DNA of 31,669 bases, from NCBI GenBank assembly GCA_019423835.1, contig JAHZAR010000025.1, forward strand, positions 1 to 31,669, written 5' to 3'. Shown here one piece after another: positions 1 through 7,615 of this stretch; positions within the stretch are counted from its first letter, which is position 1, and the number at the start of each line of letters is the position of its first letter. The stretch is from Clostridiales bacterium (GTDB lineage Bacteria > Bacillota > Clostridia > Lachnospirales > Lachnospiraceae). Under the pieces are notes generated by a model. It was not told the origin of the DNA. It searched no databases and saw only the letters and a list, made by a program, of their open reading frames with translations. The translations under genes and the position numbers were made by a program.

Positions 1-39
1 GACCGTTTTTCGGTCATTATACCATATCCTCCGGATATG
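1..39. repeat. Palindromic repeat, copy A (5' truncated by window edge)
   Basis: The right part of a hairpin (right arm CGGTCATTATACCA at 11-24, T5 loop at 6-10, left arm cut off by the window edge) is followed directly by a second small palindrome, CATATCC-TCC-GGATATG at 23-39. The same two-part unit recurs at 31611-31662, and the first hairpin alone recurs at 111-143. There is no T-tract after the stem, so it is not a standard terminator. It resembles an intergenic REP-like element; the family is not known to me. Confidence 0.75.
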
Positions 40-110
40 CTATCTCTCCGAGGGATGCGCACTCGCCGCATTGGTGTTTTGCCTCCCTTCGGGCGACTGC
101 GGCTCGGCGC
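40..110. other. Structured spacer between two identical hairpins
   Basis: No convincing reading frame. The segment can fold on itself: GCGC at 57-60 pairs with GCGC at 107-110 and CCGCA at 66-70 pairs with TGCGG at 98-102, around an internal loop, with a small CCC-TTC-GGG hairpin at 85-93 at the tip. With the flanking hairpins this gives a cloverleaf-like layout for the first 143 bases. It could be a folded RNA, a single-stranded DNA structure used in mobility, or simply decayed repeats. Confidence 0.4.
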
Positions 111-143
111 TGGTATAATGACCGTTTTTCGGTCATTATACCA
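111..143. repeat. Palindromic repeat, copy B
   Basis: Perfect 14-bp inverted repeat: TGGTATAATGACCG at 111-124, loop TTTTT, CGGTCATTATACCA at 130-143. It is identical to copy A where the two can be compared. The second small palindrome seen after copies A and C is missing here (CCATAGATT follows instead of CCATATCC). Each arm contains TGGTATAAT, which matches an extended -10 box, but the two would point at each other into the loop, so a promoter role is unlikely. Confidence 0.8.
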
Positions 144-192
144 TAGATTTCTCATTTGGGACAGGTGGAAACGGGTGTGCGGACAAAAGGCT

Positions 193-221
193 TTGCGCGG
201 AAAGTAAATGGATGCTATACT
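193..221 (+). promoter_or_regulatory. Promoter for the ABC-class ATPase gene
   Basis: TTGCGC at 193-198 and TATACT at 216-221 are separated by 17 bp. This is the best sigma-A-type match upstream of the plus-strand gene and gives a leader of about 100 nt. The leader contains only a weak GCC/GGC hairpin. Confidence 0.55.
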
Positions 222-330
222 ATTACGAGATACAAAGGCCTTGCCTCTAAGGCAGGATTAAGGATTTATTCGACAAATTTCTGCTGTTATTTTATTGAAT
301 TTATCACAGGAAAGGAACAGGTGCTTGACT

Positions 331-2172
331 ATGAAACCATATGAGCAGTACAGAAACAGAGGGCGCCGCGGCGGCAATGACGGCGGCGGCAGAGACAGGG
401 AGGGGACAGGAGAGCGTATTTTTACGCCGGACAGACCCAGGGTTTTAAAGAGTTCCGAGGAGCTCAGAACCCTCCTTCTGTCAATTGACAGGAGAAGCTA
501 CCCCGCCTACAAATCTCTTGCAGGGTTCTACCGTTTTCCCGGCTTTCAGCTCTCCATCGACCATGTACAGGGCGATCCCTTTGCCTCCCCTTCTCATCTG
601 AGCGTGTTTGTGCCCCACAAAACTGCGGGGTTTGAAGCCTCCCTCTATGAAACAGACATGAGAAAGACAGCCCTGGAGGACTATCTCATCCGCCAGTTCG
701 GCAAAGAGGCAGCCCGCTTCAATTTTCAGGCAAAGGGTTCCGGGAAGAGCGGCCTGATCTCTGTGACCCGCTGCGGCCAGGAAATTCTCTCCCGGACTGC
801 CTGTGAGATACGGGAGGACGGCATCTGGCTTCGCTTCCACGCAGGCTTTCCTGCCAATGGCCGCACGATAAATGCCAGGGAACTTGAAAAGATCCTGTTT
901 GACTTTATTCCTGCCTGCGTGAAGAGATCGTTAATGGCGGCTTCCCTGCCGGCCGGTGATATCGGAAGGAGGGCTGAGCTTGCCGACGATCAGGAGTATA
1001 TCCGGGCTGAGCTGAAGAAGAGAGGACTTGCCGCCTTCGTGGCAGACGGCTCCATTCTCCCAAGGCAGAGCGGGGTTTCCGATCTTCCTTTAAGGGAGAG
1101 CGTTGCCTTCCAGTCCCCGGAGAGCCTTCGTGTTACCCTCTCTCTTCCCCACAGGGGAGAACTGTCCGGCATGGGCATTCCCAAGGGAATTACGCTGATT
1201 GCAGGCGGCGGCTACCACGGAAAATCTACGCTTTTAAAGGCTCTGGAAATGGGCGTTTACAACCATATCGCAGGGGACGGCAGGGAGTATGTGATCACCG
1301 ACTCTACCGCCTTAAAGCTGAGGGCAGAGGATGGGCGCTATATTGAGGATACAGACATCTCCCTGTTTATCAATGACCTGCCGAACGGAAAGGATACCAC
1401 CCACTTCACCACAGAGGACGCCAGCGGCTCCACCTCCCAGGCGGCCGGAATTGTGGAGGGCATTTTCTCCGGCTGCCATGCCTTTCTCATCGACGAGGAT
1501 ACCTCTGCCGCCAACTTCATGGTACGGGACGAGCTGATGCAGAGTGTCATTCACAGAAAAAAAGAGCCGATCACCCCGTTTATTGAGAGGGCAAGACAGC
1601 TTTTTGACGAGCTGGATATCTCCACCATCCTGGTGGCAGGAAGCTCCGGCGCCTTCTTCCACATTGCCGACACAGTGATCCAGATGGACAGCTACCGTCC
1701 CGTGGACATCACAGAGAAGGTACGGGAAACGCTGAAGGCCTTCCCTTCTCCGGTGAAATCCTCCGAGGCCGTGCCTGCCTTCCGGATGCCGGATTCTTCC
1801 CGCCCGTACCGTGTAAACGGGAAGCGGATTGCCGATGCGAAAGTGAAGTTCTTCGACAGAGATTCCTTCTCCATCGACAAAAATACGGTAAATCTCCACT
1901 ATGTAGAACAGATAGCTGATTCTGAGCAGACTGCAGCTCTCGCCTATATCCTGCGCTATGCCTGCTGTGAGCTTGCCGACGGCCGGAAAAATATCACGGA
2001 AATCATGGAAGAGCTGGAACGCATGTGGGATTCTGAAGGCTTCTCCTCCTTCTTAAAAAAGAGCAAGGGGGGCGGCTATACGGCCTCCGGCTTCGCAAGG
2101 CCAAGGGCCCAGGAGGTCTACGCCTGCCTGGCCAGGTACCGAAAGCACCAGGCCCAGGACTCCATCCGATAA
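331..2172 (+). CDS. ABC-class ATPase (COG3044 / PF09818 family)
   Basis: A soluble ATPase of a family long annotated as 'predicted ATPase of the ABC class'; its cellular role is not established. A Walker A loop, GGGYHGKST, lies near residue 292, and a Walker B stretch FLIDEDTSAANF near residue 386. Both are typical of this family, as is the total length of about 610 residues. The N-terminus (about residues 6-30) is rich in Arg and Gly and probably disordered. I chose ATG 331; the frame is open from TTG 295, and TTG 325, 8 nt after an AGGAAAGGA, is a possible alternative. The gene stands alone, with its own promoter at 193-221, and converges on the DUF1576 gene. No membrane partner lies next to it, so it is not a conventional transporter ATPase. 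The family call is firm; the function is unknown. Confidence 0.9.
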   Translation: MKPYEQYRNRGRRGGNDGGGRDREGTGERIFTPDRPRVLKSSEELRTLLLSIDRRSYPAYKSLAGFYRFPGFQLSIDHVQGDPFASPSHLSVFVPHKTAGFEASLYETDMRKTALEDYLIRQFGKEAARFNFQAKGSGKSGLISVTRCGQEILSRTACEIREDGIWLRFHAGFPANGRTINARELEKILFDFIPACVKRSLMAASLPAGDIGRRAELADDQEYIRAELKKRGLAAFVADGSILPRQSGVSDLPLRESVAFQSPESLRVTLSLPHRGELSGMGIPKGITLIAGGGYHGKSTLLKALEMGVYNHIAGDGREYVITDSTALKLRAEDGRYIEDTDISLFINDLPNGKDTTHFTTEDASGSTSQAAGIVEGIFSGCHAFLIDEDTSAANFMVRDELMQSVIHRKKEPITPFIERARQLFDELDISTILVAGSSGAFFHIADTVIQMDSYRPVDITEKVRETLKAFPSPVKSSEAVPAFRMPDSSRPYRVNGKRIADAKVKFFDRDSFSIDKNTVNLHYVEQIADSEQTAALAYILRYACCELADGRKNITEIMEELERMWDSEGFSSFLKKSKGGGYTASGFARPRAQEVYACLARYRKHQAQDSIR

Positions 2173-2214
2173 AACAGACGGGACAGGAAAACAGCCCGGC
2201 ATCCGTGAAAGAAC

Positions 2215-2252
2215 AGAGAGGAGGACGCAGCTCAGAGTGCGTCCTCCTCTCT
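2215..2252. terminator. Hairpin between convergent genes
   Basis: A perfect 15-bp stem: AGAGAGGAGGACGCA at 2215-2229, an 8-nt loop, then its complement at 2238-2252. The stop codon of the minus-strand DUF1576 gene (2232-2234) lies in the loop, so its last codons form one arm. Neither side has a good T-tract. A bidirectional barrier between converging transcripts is the likely role. Confidence 0.5.
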
Positions 2253-3518
2253 CGCTCTGGCTCTCCGATCGCGGATAGACTGGATGACCGGCACCATAAA
2301 GACAGCTACAATTCCCCCTGCAAATCCATTATTGTAAAGGTTCATTCCTCCGTACACAATGCCCACATTGAGCGCCACAGAGGAGTGGAGAAAGCCGGCC
2401 AGAAGCCCGGCCATCCATCCAAACTCTCCTGAAATAGGCGCGAGAGTTGTAGAGAACAGGAAGGCCAGCATAGGGGAAGGCTCGCTGATACTCCAGGACT
2501 TTGTCAGTCCTGCCAGGTAGACTCCCATCATGATCGGAAAAATATTTCTGATATGCTTTCCCGTGGAGCTGAAGCCCACAATCGTAAAGATACCACCGAT
2601 GGTAGGCCCGTTTAAGTCGCCTCCGGCCATCACGACCATAAGAGTAGACAGGAAGCCGTTGACCGCCATGTTCAGAACAGTGGCCGGCCCTCCACAGTCC
2701 CGCAGGTAATCCGTGCCCCCGATGCCGGTACATTTCAGGATTGTCCGGTATCCCTCCACCGCCTGACGGCCGCCGACAGCAAGCGCTCCGACGGCCATTC
2801 CGGCAAACAGAATACAGAGTATTGCAAAAAAGGTCATGGCGTTTCCCGTATACCAGATGAGCCTGCTCTCCACTGTGATTCCGAAGGATTTTAAGAGGGA
2901 TACGATCACTGTGGCAATGATCCCGGCGGCAAATCCCACATTGTAGAGGGAATATCCCTTATGGGAAAAATGTACATGGGTGGCCAGAGGCGGCAGCACA
3001 AAGCCGATCACCATTCCCGCCCCCAGAGCCAGAGGTACTCTGAAAATCACGGGCATCTGCCCTATCTGCATAATCTGAGTGATAATGGGGGAGAGACTGG
3101 TTCCGTAAAGCCCTATATAAATGTATCTGGACACCGGCATCTTATGGTATCTGGCGTACAGCCAGATGCCCACCATAACTGCCCAGATATTTAAGAGGTT
3201 CTTCCCGAACAGTGAAAAGCCGAACATCAGGCATGCAGAAGTGATTGTGTGACCGTCCATCTCCATTCCGAGGAAATAAACCAGGGCAATGCTCAGAAGC
3301 GTGAGCGTTCCTGCATTCAGGAACGCAGCCCCCACTCCTCCCACCACAAAATAGTCTGTAATCAGAAAGTCCGGTTCCCTAATCAATGTCACAATTCCAG
3401 GCCAGATTTCATTCACCGGCTGGAGCATCAGACCACAGATCATAAAATAGATGGGTATCGCGGACAGGAGAAGAAATTTCCCCTTTCTAGACAGATGGTT
3501 CATGTGAGCCATTATCAT
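2232..3518 (-). CDS. DUF1576 family polytopic membrane protein
   Basis: An integral membrane protein of roughly 10-12 hydrophobic segments, recognised as DUF1576; no transport substrate is known to me. The two halves resemble each other: GHTITSACLMFGFSLFGKN in the first half aligns with GPTIGGIFTIVGFSSTGKH in the second, and YNVGFAAGIIA with YNNGFAGGIVA. That points to an internal duplication of the kind seen in secondary transporters and channels. The start is uncertain: the frame is open from 3545 but no ribosome site precedes that ATG. ATG 3518 (or 3512) follows an AAAGG and still leaves a short N-terminus before the first membrane segment. It lies about 80 bp after the Gtr-like gene on the same strand and could be co-transcribed with it. 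Confidence 0.85.
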   Translation of the reverse strand: MIMAHMNHLSRKGKFLLLSAIPIYFMICGLMLQPVNEIWPGIVTLIREPDFLITDYFVVGGVGAAFLNAGTLTLLSIALVYFLGMEMDGHTITSACLMFGFSLFGKNLLNIWAVMVGIWLYARYHKMPVSRYIYIGLYGTSLSPIITQIMQIGQMPVIFRVPLALGAGMVIGFVLPPLATHVHFSHKGYSLYNVGFAAGIIATVIVSLLKSFGITVESRLIWYTGNAMTFFAILCILFAGMAVGALAVGGRQAVEGYRTILKCTGIGGTDYLRDCGGPATVLNMAVNGFLSTLMVVMAGGDLNGPTIGGIFTIVGFSSTGKHIRNIFPIMMGVYLAGLTKSWSISEPSPMLAFLFSTTLAPISGEFGWMAGLLAGFLHSSVALNVGIVYGGMNLYNNGFAGGIVAVFMVPVIQSIRDRRARAREEDAL

Positions 3519-3596
3519 ACAACCTTTCTTAAAAATTTCATTCATCTGACATATAAATCAAAACAGATTTCAGGATTTTCGTCGTGAGTTGAAAGA

Positions 3597-5279
3597 TCAG
3601 AAGTCTCTCTGACCGGGTTCCGACAGCTTCACAATCACCGTATCCCCGTCCAGTACGATTGAGCCCTCAGCAGGATAGCTGGGCATCGACCGGGAAAAGG
3701 GCAGGGAGTCCAGATATCTCGACAGAACCGGCTCTGCGCACGGCAGATTGAGTGCCTGCATCAGATCGTAAATCCTTCTGGAGCTTCCCATGGAGCTGTC
3801 TGCATCCCACTGATAGAAGGAACGGCCGATCACATCCCCGATCAGCTCTTCGCCAGTAAGGCGGGCCTGCCTGCTTCCCAGAAAAATGAAGGTACAGCCG
3901 GAAATATCAAGTCCTGCGTCGGCAGCCAATTTTTCAGCCCTTTCATAGATCTCTCTCGTCAGATCCGAATCCTGCTCTGACACCTCATGTACCGTCTGAA
4001 AGAGGCGGGCCGTATCATAGCCCTGATGCCAGGAAGCCGTCAGGCACAGAAAAGCGGCTGCCAGCGAGAGTCCCTTCCTGATACGGCCCCCTCTCTCTGC
4101 CCCCTGTCCTTTGCCCTTCTCCCACTCACCTGTACTATCCGGCGGCCAGAGGGCAGCAGCCAGAAAGGAAGCCGAAAACCCATAGACAAGCGGGTAGACA
4201 AGCTGTGCGCGGATTGGCTGATAATATCCCGAGACGATGGTCATGAAAAATGGTGAGATGAGGAACAGTCCCAAGGCAGCCAGAAAGAAGGGCAGACCCT
4301 TTTTTCTCTTTTTCCCTGCCCAGAGACAGGACGCAGTCAGAAACAACAGGAGAATCCACCGGAAGCCAGGTCTGAACATCACATAATAACAGTCAAATAC
4401 CCTGCGCACTTCTCCGGCCACATACCTGATGCACTGCCGGATTCCCTCTGTCTTCCAGTGGACCATATCAGCCACATAGGCCTCGCTTCCCCCTGACAGG
4501 CGGCGCACCAGAAAGGCCGTCAGAAGATACAGCACAAAGCCAGACAGGAACAGAAGCGCCAGACGGACACCTGACAGGAACCAGAAGGCTCTCCCCATCC
4601 CTTTTCCCGTGTCGGACAGATACACGGCCATAAACAGAATCACAGTCAGAGTCACAGCAGCAGCAGCCATAGCCTGGTACGTTCCGAATGCCCAGACCAT
4701 AAGGAGAACGGACACCGGTCCCCAGAGCAGGCCTCCGCGGAAAAAGACAAGCTGCCCCGCCCCGTACACTGCCGCCCCGCACAAAAACAGGGCAAATACT
4801 ACCTCAAAGGACTGAAGCGTGAAATAAAACTGCTCGGCAAAACAGGGGGCAGTCAGATACAGTGCAGGAAAAACTGCCGAAAAAATGAGAAATCTCTTCG
4901 GCCTTCCACTCCATTTATACACACAAAAAGAAAAAAATATGGCAGTTATCCACAGCATACACACAGTGAGCACCTTGGAAACAGACGGAACAAAGGAAGT
5001 CATACCAAACAGATGCTTGGTAAAAACCAGTCCAAAGCGGTTAATCCCCAGCCAGGAAGCCATCATGCTCTGTGGATCCGTCATCATAATCTCACTGTCC
5101 ACAGTGATATCATAGTTTGTGATCCAACCCCAATACACAGACAGGGCGGCTGCTCCGGAGAAAAGCGCACCCGCCCTGTTTCTTTTGATAAAGGAGCCAA
5201 ACTCTGCCGCCTCCCGGCAAAACTCCCTGAAAAATCTTTTAACAGACGTGTGTTTCCCATCTGCCCCCTGTCTGCTCAT
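3597..5279 (-). CDS. Polytopic glucosyltransferase of GtrII type (PF14264-like)
   Basis: A membrane protein of about 560 residues with about ten hydrophobic segments in the first 400 residues, followed by a soluble C-terminal domain of about 150 residues. The pattern after the first membrane segment (WITNYDITVDSE, then SWLGINRFGLVF) fits the GtrII family. These enzymes take a sugar from an undecaprenyl-phosphate carrier and attach it to a surface glycan on the outer face of the membrane. The longest frame starts at 5303 and overlaps the upstream stop as ATGA, but the GGAGGAG at 5285-5291 sits 5 nt before ATG 5279, which I prefer. The upstream gene encodes a GtrB-like transferase, the expected maker of the lipid-linked sugar. 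The family call is by overall pattern, so confidence is moderate. Confidence 0.72.
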   Translation of the reverse strand: MSRQGADGKHTSVKRFFREFCREAAEFGSFIKRNRAGALFSGAAALSVYWGWITNYDITVDSEIMMTDPQSMMASWLGINRFGLVFTKHLFGMTSFVPSVSKVLTVCMLWITAIFFSFCVYKWSGRPKRFLIFSAVFPALYLTAPCFAEQFYFTLQSFEVVFALFLCGAAVYGAGQLVFFRGGLLWGPVSVLLMVWAFGTYQAMAAAAVTLTVILFMAVYLSDTGKGMGRAFWFLSGVRLALLFLSGFVLYLLTAFLVRRLSGGSEAYVADMVHWKTEGIRQCIRYVAGEVRRVFDCYYVMFRPGFRWILLLFLTASCLWAGKKRKKGLPFFLAALGLFLISPFFMTIVSGYYQPIRAQLVYPLVYGFSASFLAAALWPPDSTGEWEKGKGQGAERGGRIRKGLSLAAAFLCLTASWHQGYDTARLFQTVHEVSEQDSDLTREIYERAEKLAADAGLDISGCTFIFLGSRQARLTGEELIGDVIGRSFYQWDADSSMGSSRRIYDLMQALNLPCAEPVLSRYLDSLPFSRSMPSYPAEGSIVLDGDTVIVKLSEPGQRDF

Positions 5280-5299
5280 CTTTTCTCCTCCTTTCCGGG

Positions 5300-6328
5300 T
5301 CATCCATCCTGCCCTGTGATTGTCGGGGCAGTCTCTTCCTCTTCGGCGAATGTTTTTTCTCTGTCTTTTTCGCTTCTGCTGCCAGGCTCATGAGCCCTGT
5401 CCAGATTTTCCTCTGCTACCAGGTAGATGGGTCTCCTTTTTACCTCCAGGTAAATTTTGGCAAGATATTTCCCCACGATGCCCGCGCACAGAAGCTGGAT
5501 GCCTCCCACAAAGAGGATAATGCAGGCCAGAGAGGGCCAGCCTCCTACCGGATCGCCGAACATCAGCGTCTTTCCGATTACCACCAGTACCATGAAAAAG
5601 GCCACCACACAGAAAATCAGCCCCAGGTAGGCTGCAATCGTCAGAGGAACCGTGGTAAAGGCCACAATCCCCTCTATGGAGTAGATCAAAAGCTTCCAGA
5701 AGGACCATTTCGTCTCCCCTGCCACCCGCTCCACATTCTCAAAGGGAATCCACTTGGTGCGGAATCCCACCCAGCCGAAAATCCCCTTGGAAAAGCGGTT
5801 GTACTCCGTCATAGATACGATGGCGTCCTTCATCTTCCTGTTCATCAGGCGGTAATCCCTGGCCCCGTCCACAATGTCAATATCAGAGATACGGCGGATC
5901 AGCCGGTAGAACATTCTGGCAAAAAAAGAGCGGATGGGCGGCTCTCCTCTGCGGTCCACCCTTCTGGTGGCCGCGCTGTCATACTCCCCTGACTCCAGCG
6001 CCTCTATCATCTCCGGCAGAAGCCTGGGCGGATCCTGCAGATCCGCATCCATAATAGCTGTGTAATCTCCCCGGGCATGTTCAAGCCCTGCGTAGATCGC
6101 CGCTTCCTTTCCAAAATTCCTTGAAAAGGACAGATATTTCACCCGTCTGTCTCTTTCTGCATACTCCTTTAACAGGGAAAGCGTCCCATCCTTTGAACCG
6201 TCATCCACGAAAATCCACTCGAATTCATACTCTGTCAGTCCCCCACAAACCCTGCCGGCCTCCTCCATAAAAAGAGGGAGCGCCTCCTGCTCATTATAGC
6301 AGGGAATAATAATCGAAATCCGTTTCAT
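5300..6328 (-). CDS. Family 2 glycosyltransferase, GtrB/DPM1-like, membrane-anchored
   Basis: Predicted to transfer a sugar from a nucleotide donor to undecaprenyl phosphate on the inner face of the membrane. The N-terminal GT-A domain starts SIIIPCYNEQEALP, has VDDGSKDGT near residue 42 and the metal-binding MDADLQDPP near residue 93. Two membrane helices follow at about residues 233-258 and 270-297, as in GtrB and dolichol-phosphate mannose synthase relatives. The final 35 residues or so are charged and probably disordered, an extension beyond the usual end. An AGAGGA lies 9-10 nt before ATG 6328. The gene leads an operon with the GtrII-like gene, whose longest frame overlaps this stop codon. 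The sugar cannot be deduced from sequence. Confidence 0.88.
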   Translation of the reverse strand: MKRISIIIPCYNEQEALPLFMEEAGRVCGGLTEYEFEWIFVDDGSKDGTLSLLKEYAERDRRVKYLSFSRNFGKEAAIYAGLEHARGDYTAIMDADLQDPPRLLPEMIEALESGEYDSAATRRVDRRGEPPIRSFFARMFYRLIRRISDIDIVDGARDYRLMNRKMKDAIVSMTEYNRFSKGIFGWVGFRTKWIPFENVERVAGETKWSFWKLLIYSIEGIVAFTTVPLTIAAYLGLIFCVVAFFMVLVVIGKTLMFGDPVGGWPSLACIILFVGGIQLLCAGIVGKYLAKIYLEVKRRPIYLVAEENLDRAHEPGSRSEKDREKTFAEEEETAPTITGQDG

Positions 6329-6371
6329 TTTCGTCTTTCCTCTGGTTTCATACTTTTATTACTGCCATTTC

Positions 6372-6400
6372 TTTATATCATATCTCCCATTCCGTTACAA
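6372..6400 (-). promoter_or_regulatory. Promoter for the glycosyltransferase operon
   Basis: On the minus strand, TTGTAA (6400-6395) and TATAAA (6377-6372) are separated by 17 bp, with a TG just before the -10 box. The box lies about 45 bp before the GT2 start codon. Confidence 0.6.
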
Positions 6401-6429
6401 GCGGTTTCTCCCCATCCCTCCCCCAAAGG

Positions 6430-6483
6430 GAACAGGAGTCATTTTACAGTGACTTTGCTGGAACTATAAAATGACTCCTGTTC
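6430..6483. repeat. Long perfect inverted repeat downstream of cysK
   Basis: GAACAGGAGTCATTTTA at 6430-6446 is exactly complementary to TAAAATGACTCCTGTTC at 6467-6483: a 17-bp stem with a 20-nt loop. It lies just beyond the cysK stop codon. No T-tract follows on either strand, so it may be a 3'-end stabilising hairpin, a factor-assisted terminator or a small repeat element. Confidence 0.6.
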
Positions 6484-6504
6484 TCTCACCTGTTTTCCGG
6501 AAAT

Positions 6505-7446
6505 TTAACCAAACACCCCGGTGGACAGATACCGCTCTCCTGTATCCGGCAGCAGAACCACAATCCGCTTCCCCTCATTTTCCGGCCGCCTGCCTATCTC
6601 GCAGGCCGCGGCAAGGGCGGCTCCTGATGAAATACCGCACAGGAACCCTTCTGTCCCTGCAAGCAGTCTGGCAAACCGAAAGGCCTCCTCGTCCTCCACC
6701 CGGAGCACTTCATCGTAAATCCCGGTATCGAGAATCTTCGGCACAAATCCGGCTCCAATCCCCTGGATTTTGTGGGGTCCCGGCTGACCTCCCGAGAGGA
6801 CGGGAGAAGCCGCGGGCTCCACAGCCGCCACATGAATGTCCGGCTTTTTCTCCCGGAGGAACCTGGCTGTTCCTGTGACTGTCCCGCCGGTTCCGGCAGC
6901 TGACACAAAAATGTCTACCTCCCCATCTGTGTCCTCCCAGATCTCCGGTCCCGTGGTCAGATAGTGGGCTTTGGGATTCGACGGATTCTCAAACTGTCCG
7001 GCAATCCAGGCAGGCTTTCCTTCTTTCAGGAACTCTTCCCTGATCTCCTCCGCCTTTCTGATGGAGCCTGCCATCCCCTCAGCCCCCGGCGTCAGAACGA
7101 TCTCGGCGCCGTAGGCCTTCAGAAGAAGCCTTCGCTCCACACTCATGCTGTCCGGTATCACGATCACTGCCCGGTAGCCGTTTACAGCGGCAAGAGCCGC
7201 CAGCCCCACTCCGGTGTTTCCGCTGGTAGGCTCAATAATCACAGCCCCCTCCTTCAGGATTCCCTGTTCTTTCGCGTCCTCAAGCATCTGCCTGGCTACC
7301 CGATCCTTGGCGCTCCCCGCCGGGTTAAAGCACTCCAGCTTCGCCAGAATTTCTGCTCTGACTCCTTCGCGCTTCTCCAGCCTGGCAAGCCTTACCAGGG
7401 GTGTCTTTCCCACCAGCTCCTCAATTCCTCCATAGATTTTTCCCAT
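6505..7446 (-). CDS. cysK: Cysteine synthase (O-acetylserine sulfhydrylase)
   Basis: A PLP enzyme that makes cysteine from O-acetylserine and sulfide in the cytosol. The PLP lysine is Lys47 in NPAGSAKDR; the phosphate/substrate loop SGNTGVGLA follows at about residue 75; the glycine-rich AAGTGGTVTGTA, also PLP-phosphate binding, is near residue 187; and SSGAALAAA is near the C-terminus. The length of 313 residues matches CysK/CysM. An AGGAGG lies 8 nt before ATG 7446. It follows topB on the same strand after a gap of about 170 bp. I saw no T-box or other known leader RNA upstream, only a short C-run/G-run hairpin at 7561-7576, so its control is not visible. CysK versus CysM specificity is not settled by sequence alone. 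Confidence 0.93.
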   Translation of the reverse strand: MGKIYGGIEELVGKTPLVRLARLEKREGVRAEILAKLECFNPAGSAKDRVARQMLEDAKEQGILKEGAVIIEPTSGNTGVGLAALAAVNGYRAVIVIPDSMSVERRLLLKAYGAEIVLTPGAEGMAGSIRKAEEIREEFLKEGKPAWIAGQFENPSNPKAHYLTTGPEIWEDTDGEVDIFVSAAGTGGTVTGTARFLREKKPDIHVAAVEPAASPVLSGGQPGPHKIQGIGAGFVPKILDTGIYDEVLRVEDEEAFRFARLLAGTEGFLCGISSGAALAAACEIGRRPENEGKRIVVLLPDTGERYLSTGVFG

Positions 7447-7615
7447 CTTTCATTCCTCCTGAACGCTTGGCTGGCCTTTATTCAGCTTCAGCCACTGTAC
7501 AAACCTGCTTTCTCCCACGCCCTGCTCATTTGCCGGACGTCCTTTCTCACTGCTTTCCATCCCCCTCCCAGGGGGGAAGAAGTTATGCTGTTGTGACTTC
7601 ATCGGTACGAGAACA

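Noticed and set aside
111..143. TGGTATAAT in the palindromic repeat as a promoter
   Set aside because: It matches an extended -10 box, but the two copies point into the loop and there is no gene to serve; more likely a by-product of the palindrome.
156..344. Open frame of 62 codons upstream of the ABC-class ATPase gene
   Set aside because: It begins next to the palindromic repeat, contains the promoter at 193-221, has no proper ribosome site and overlaps the real gene in another frame.
3987..4256. Several open frames inside the GtrII-like gene
   Set aside because: All are out-of-frame or antisense shadows of a long membrane protein with consistent hydrophobic segments.
7447..7615. T-box or other cysteine-responsive leader upstream of cysK
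   Set aside because: No T-box sequence or specifier-loop arrangement is visible; the only structure is a short C-run/G-run hairpin at 7561-7576.
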